A stretch of DNA of 64,000 nucleotides, taken from positions 4,755,128 to 4,819,127 of the forward strand of contig JAQFVV010006273.1 in NCBI GenBank assembly GCA_028023455.1, written 5' to 3'. The DNA is from Epiperipatus broadwayi. Taxonomy: Eukaryota; Onychophora; Udeonychophora; Euonychophora; Peripatidae. Below are positions 62,370 through 64,000 of the stretch, piece by piece (the first letter of the stretch is position 1; every line of letters starts with the position of its first letter). Made by a program: the position numbers and the translations under genes. The notes beneath the pieces are model-generated. The model had not been told where the DNA came from. It did not search any database and worked only from the letters and a program-made list of their open reading frames with translations.

Positions 62370-63187
62370 CAATGATCCAACAAAAATGTCATTGTTTTGA
62401 TTACATATTTCAGTTTATAACTTTTTTTCTATATTTGCAAAGTTGAAATATTATTTTTACATTCTTTTGTAAATTTACATTTGTTTAAATTTATAGAAAT
62501 ACAATACTAAATGGAGATTTAATCTTAAAATAAAATATGTTGAAATATAAGCCAAAGCACTGTTAGAAGTTGACAAAAAAGATAAAAAGCAAAAGAGTTA
62601 ATTAATTAATTAATTTCAATATTTAACTTATTGAAATTGACTTTTTAATATGTTTATGCATCTCAGGATATAATTTATTTTTTAAAAAAGTAAAATAATT
62701 TATTAATTAAAAAAATAGTAATCAAGGAAATTTCATCTTCTGATGCTAGTTTGCTATTGCTAATTTGCACATTTAAATAAATTTTAAAAGAAAATGTTTT
62801 TTAAATTATGATGCTTCTATATATAAATTTTATGTACATAATAAAGAAAATAAGTAAAACAATCTTCATTAAACATTCAACTGCAGAATAACATTCTTCA
62901 ATAGCTTCTTGTTAAGAAACAACTTTTTGGGGAAAATGTATAGATAACAAGTCACTAATTGTTTTAAAAACTTCTAAATATGATTACAATTTAATTTCTT
63001 TTTTCAAGATAACTTATTCCAGATTTACATCCAGGTCATAAAATATCACAGGTCACTGTAGTATTATATTGCCATTAAGTCCTTGAATAACAGAGTTCAT
63101 TGAATTATTATTAAAATACTATAAAATATTCAAACATAAATAGCGAATTTATTTCTTGATACTACTATTCAAATTGCATGTATACAG
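62370..63187. other. AT-rich non-coding DNA
   Basis: No exon, RNA gene or repeat family was recognised here. Confidence 0.5.
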
Positions 63188-63739
63188 GGCCTTTCAGAGA
63201 AAATACAAGGCCCAGGGCAACTAATATTTTAGAGGGCCTTCAAAATTTAAAATGAAAATGTGGGGAGAGAGAAGAAATGAGAGTTTTTACTTACAGGGCT
63301 GAAAACAGGAATCCAGGAGCAGTTAGTTATAAGTCACAGAAATGAGCAAGATTGGTTCAGATAGTACTTGAACAGGGTAGATTGACTCTAGCACTGTTAG
63401 TATCATAAAACACTGTTAGAACAGAACTAATTGACAGGTGCTGAGACTATTAGTTCTGACAATCACAGAGCACTGCAGTCACTTTCATCACAGTGTCATC
63501 AGATTGGCATCTCATCTTTAAACTGGTTTGTTCTAGACACATGGTATGCCTGCTTGGAAATGTTTTTCTTGAATATTTTTTTGAGAAATTTAGCTGTAAA
63601 ATTAAAGCCATTCTGTGAGCCATGACATTGATTTGTCTTCTTCTAGATTTTTGTTTATTATATTGAGTTGCAAGTTGAGACCCCTAATATTGCAAGGTCC
63701 AAGGCAGCTGCCTCTTCTGCCCCCCACTCACATGGCCCT
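63188..63739. mobile_element. possible hAT-type non-autonomous element
   Basis: The block is clearly less AT-rich than its surroundings and starts with CAGGGCCTTTCAGAG and ends with ATGGCCCTG. CAGGGCC/GGCCCTG ends are typical of hAT elements. Near the ends AAGGCCCAGGGCAACT and GCAAGGTCCAAGGCAGCTGC are partly complementary. An 8-bp target duplication was not found, perhaps because the right flank is a microsatellite. No transposase segment was recognised inside. Confidence 0.4.
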
Positions 63740-63744
63740 GCTTG

Positions 63745-63745
<1 letters not shown>

Positions 63746-63830
<85 letters not shown>
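63746..63830. repeat. (AT)n microsatellite
   Basis: An uninterrupted AT run of about 85 bases. Confidence 0.97.
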
Positions 63831-63833
<3 letters not shown>

Positions 63834-64000
63834 GAGATGGTTGTAATCATCCTCATTATCTTTGGGAATGCATTGCATATTACTTTATAGATATAGAGAA
63901 TTTTAAAATTAAGATTAAAGTCATAAAATATATGCATAAATTAGTAATCACTTTTCTAGTTATTCTCATTAAAATATTAATGTACTATATTGTTATCTCA

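Overview
This is an AT-rich stretch of a large animal genome. It holds no bacterial-style gene packing, has long introns, and is dense in simple repeats and foldback elements. The repeat style (Penelope-like elements, a tRNA-derived SINE, many (AT)n tracts) and the one host gene would fit a mollusc, perhaps a cephalopod. That taxonomic guess is an inference and is not proven by anything read here.

The only host gene I can support is on the + strand. It is the C-terminal half of an ANL-superfamily adenylate-forming enzyme, most like acyl-CoA synthetase family member 2 (ACSF2). It appears as six short exons: 19107-19189, 32576-32671, 35817-35965, 42806-42947, 59443-59562 and 60493-60555. They have correct splice sites and compatible phases and are separated by introns of about 13.4, 3.1, 6.8, 16.5 and 0.9 kb. 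Together they encode about 217 residues that run without a gap from the region before motif A5 to the A10 lysine. Several catalytic-core motifs are altered. The N-terminal exons (including the P-loop-like A3 motif) were not found in the first 19 kb, and the last exon is uncertain.

The introns are filled with mobile DNA. The most striking piece, at 51779-58923 inside the 16.5 kb intron, is a complete and young LTR element. It has two 2492-bp LTRs that are nearly identical and longer than the 2161-bp internal region. The internal region holds a single gag ORF and no protease, reverse transcriptase or integrase: a non-autonomous, gag-only giant-LTR element.

Other mobile DNA includes Penelope-like element remnants with GIY-YIG endonuclease pieces (about 9590-10260 minus, 60580-61377 plus), related terminal fragments (about 5950-6130, 40890-41150, 46780-46995), a complete tRNA-derived SINE with a 10-bp target duplication (35632-35743), probable mariner and hAT remnants (about 41513-42035, 63188-63739), and a foldback family seen at seven loci (starting about 12053, 19335, 22886, 23428, 26262, 28938 and 34384). 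A second foldback family lies at about 7556-8752, with relatives at 9836, 24236 and 39680. A diverged 2-kb repeat is present in opposite orientations at about 1490-3480 and 16320-18820. There are also several one-off palindromes, minisatellites and long (AT)n and (TTA)n arrays.

Long stretches between these entries (for example 10.5-11.7, 20.0-21.7, 30-32.3, 36-38, 43-46.7, 47-50.7 and 61.5-63.1 kb) are AT-rich non-coding DNA in which I saw no gene. No CRISPR array, rRNA gene or intact tRNA gene was seen.
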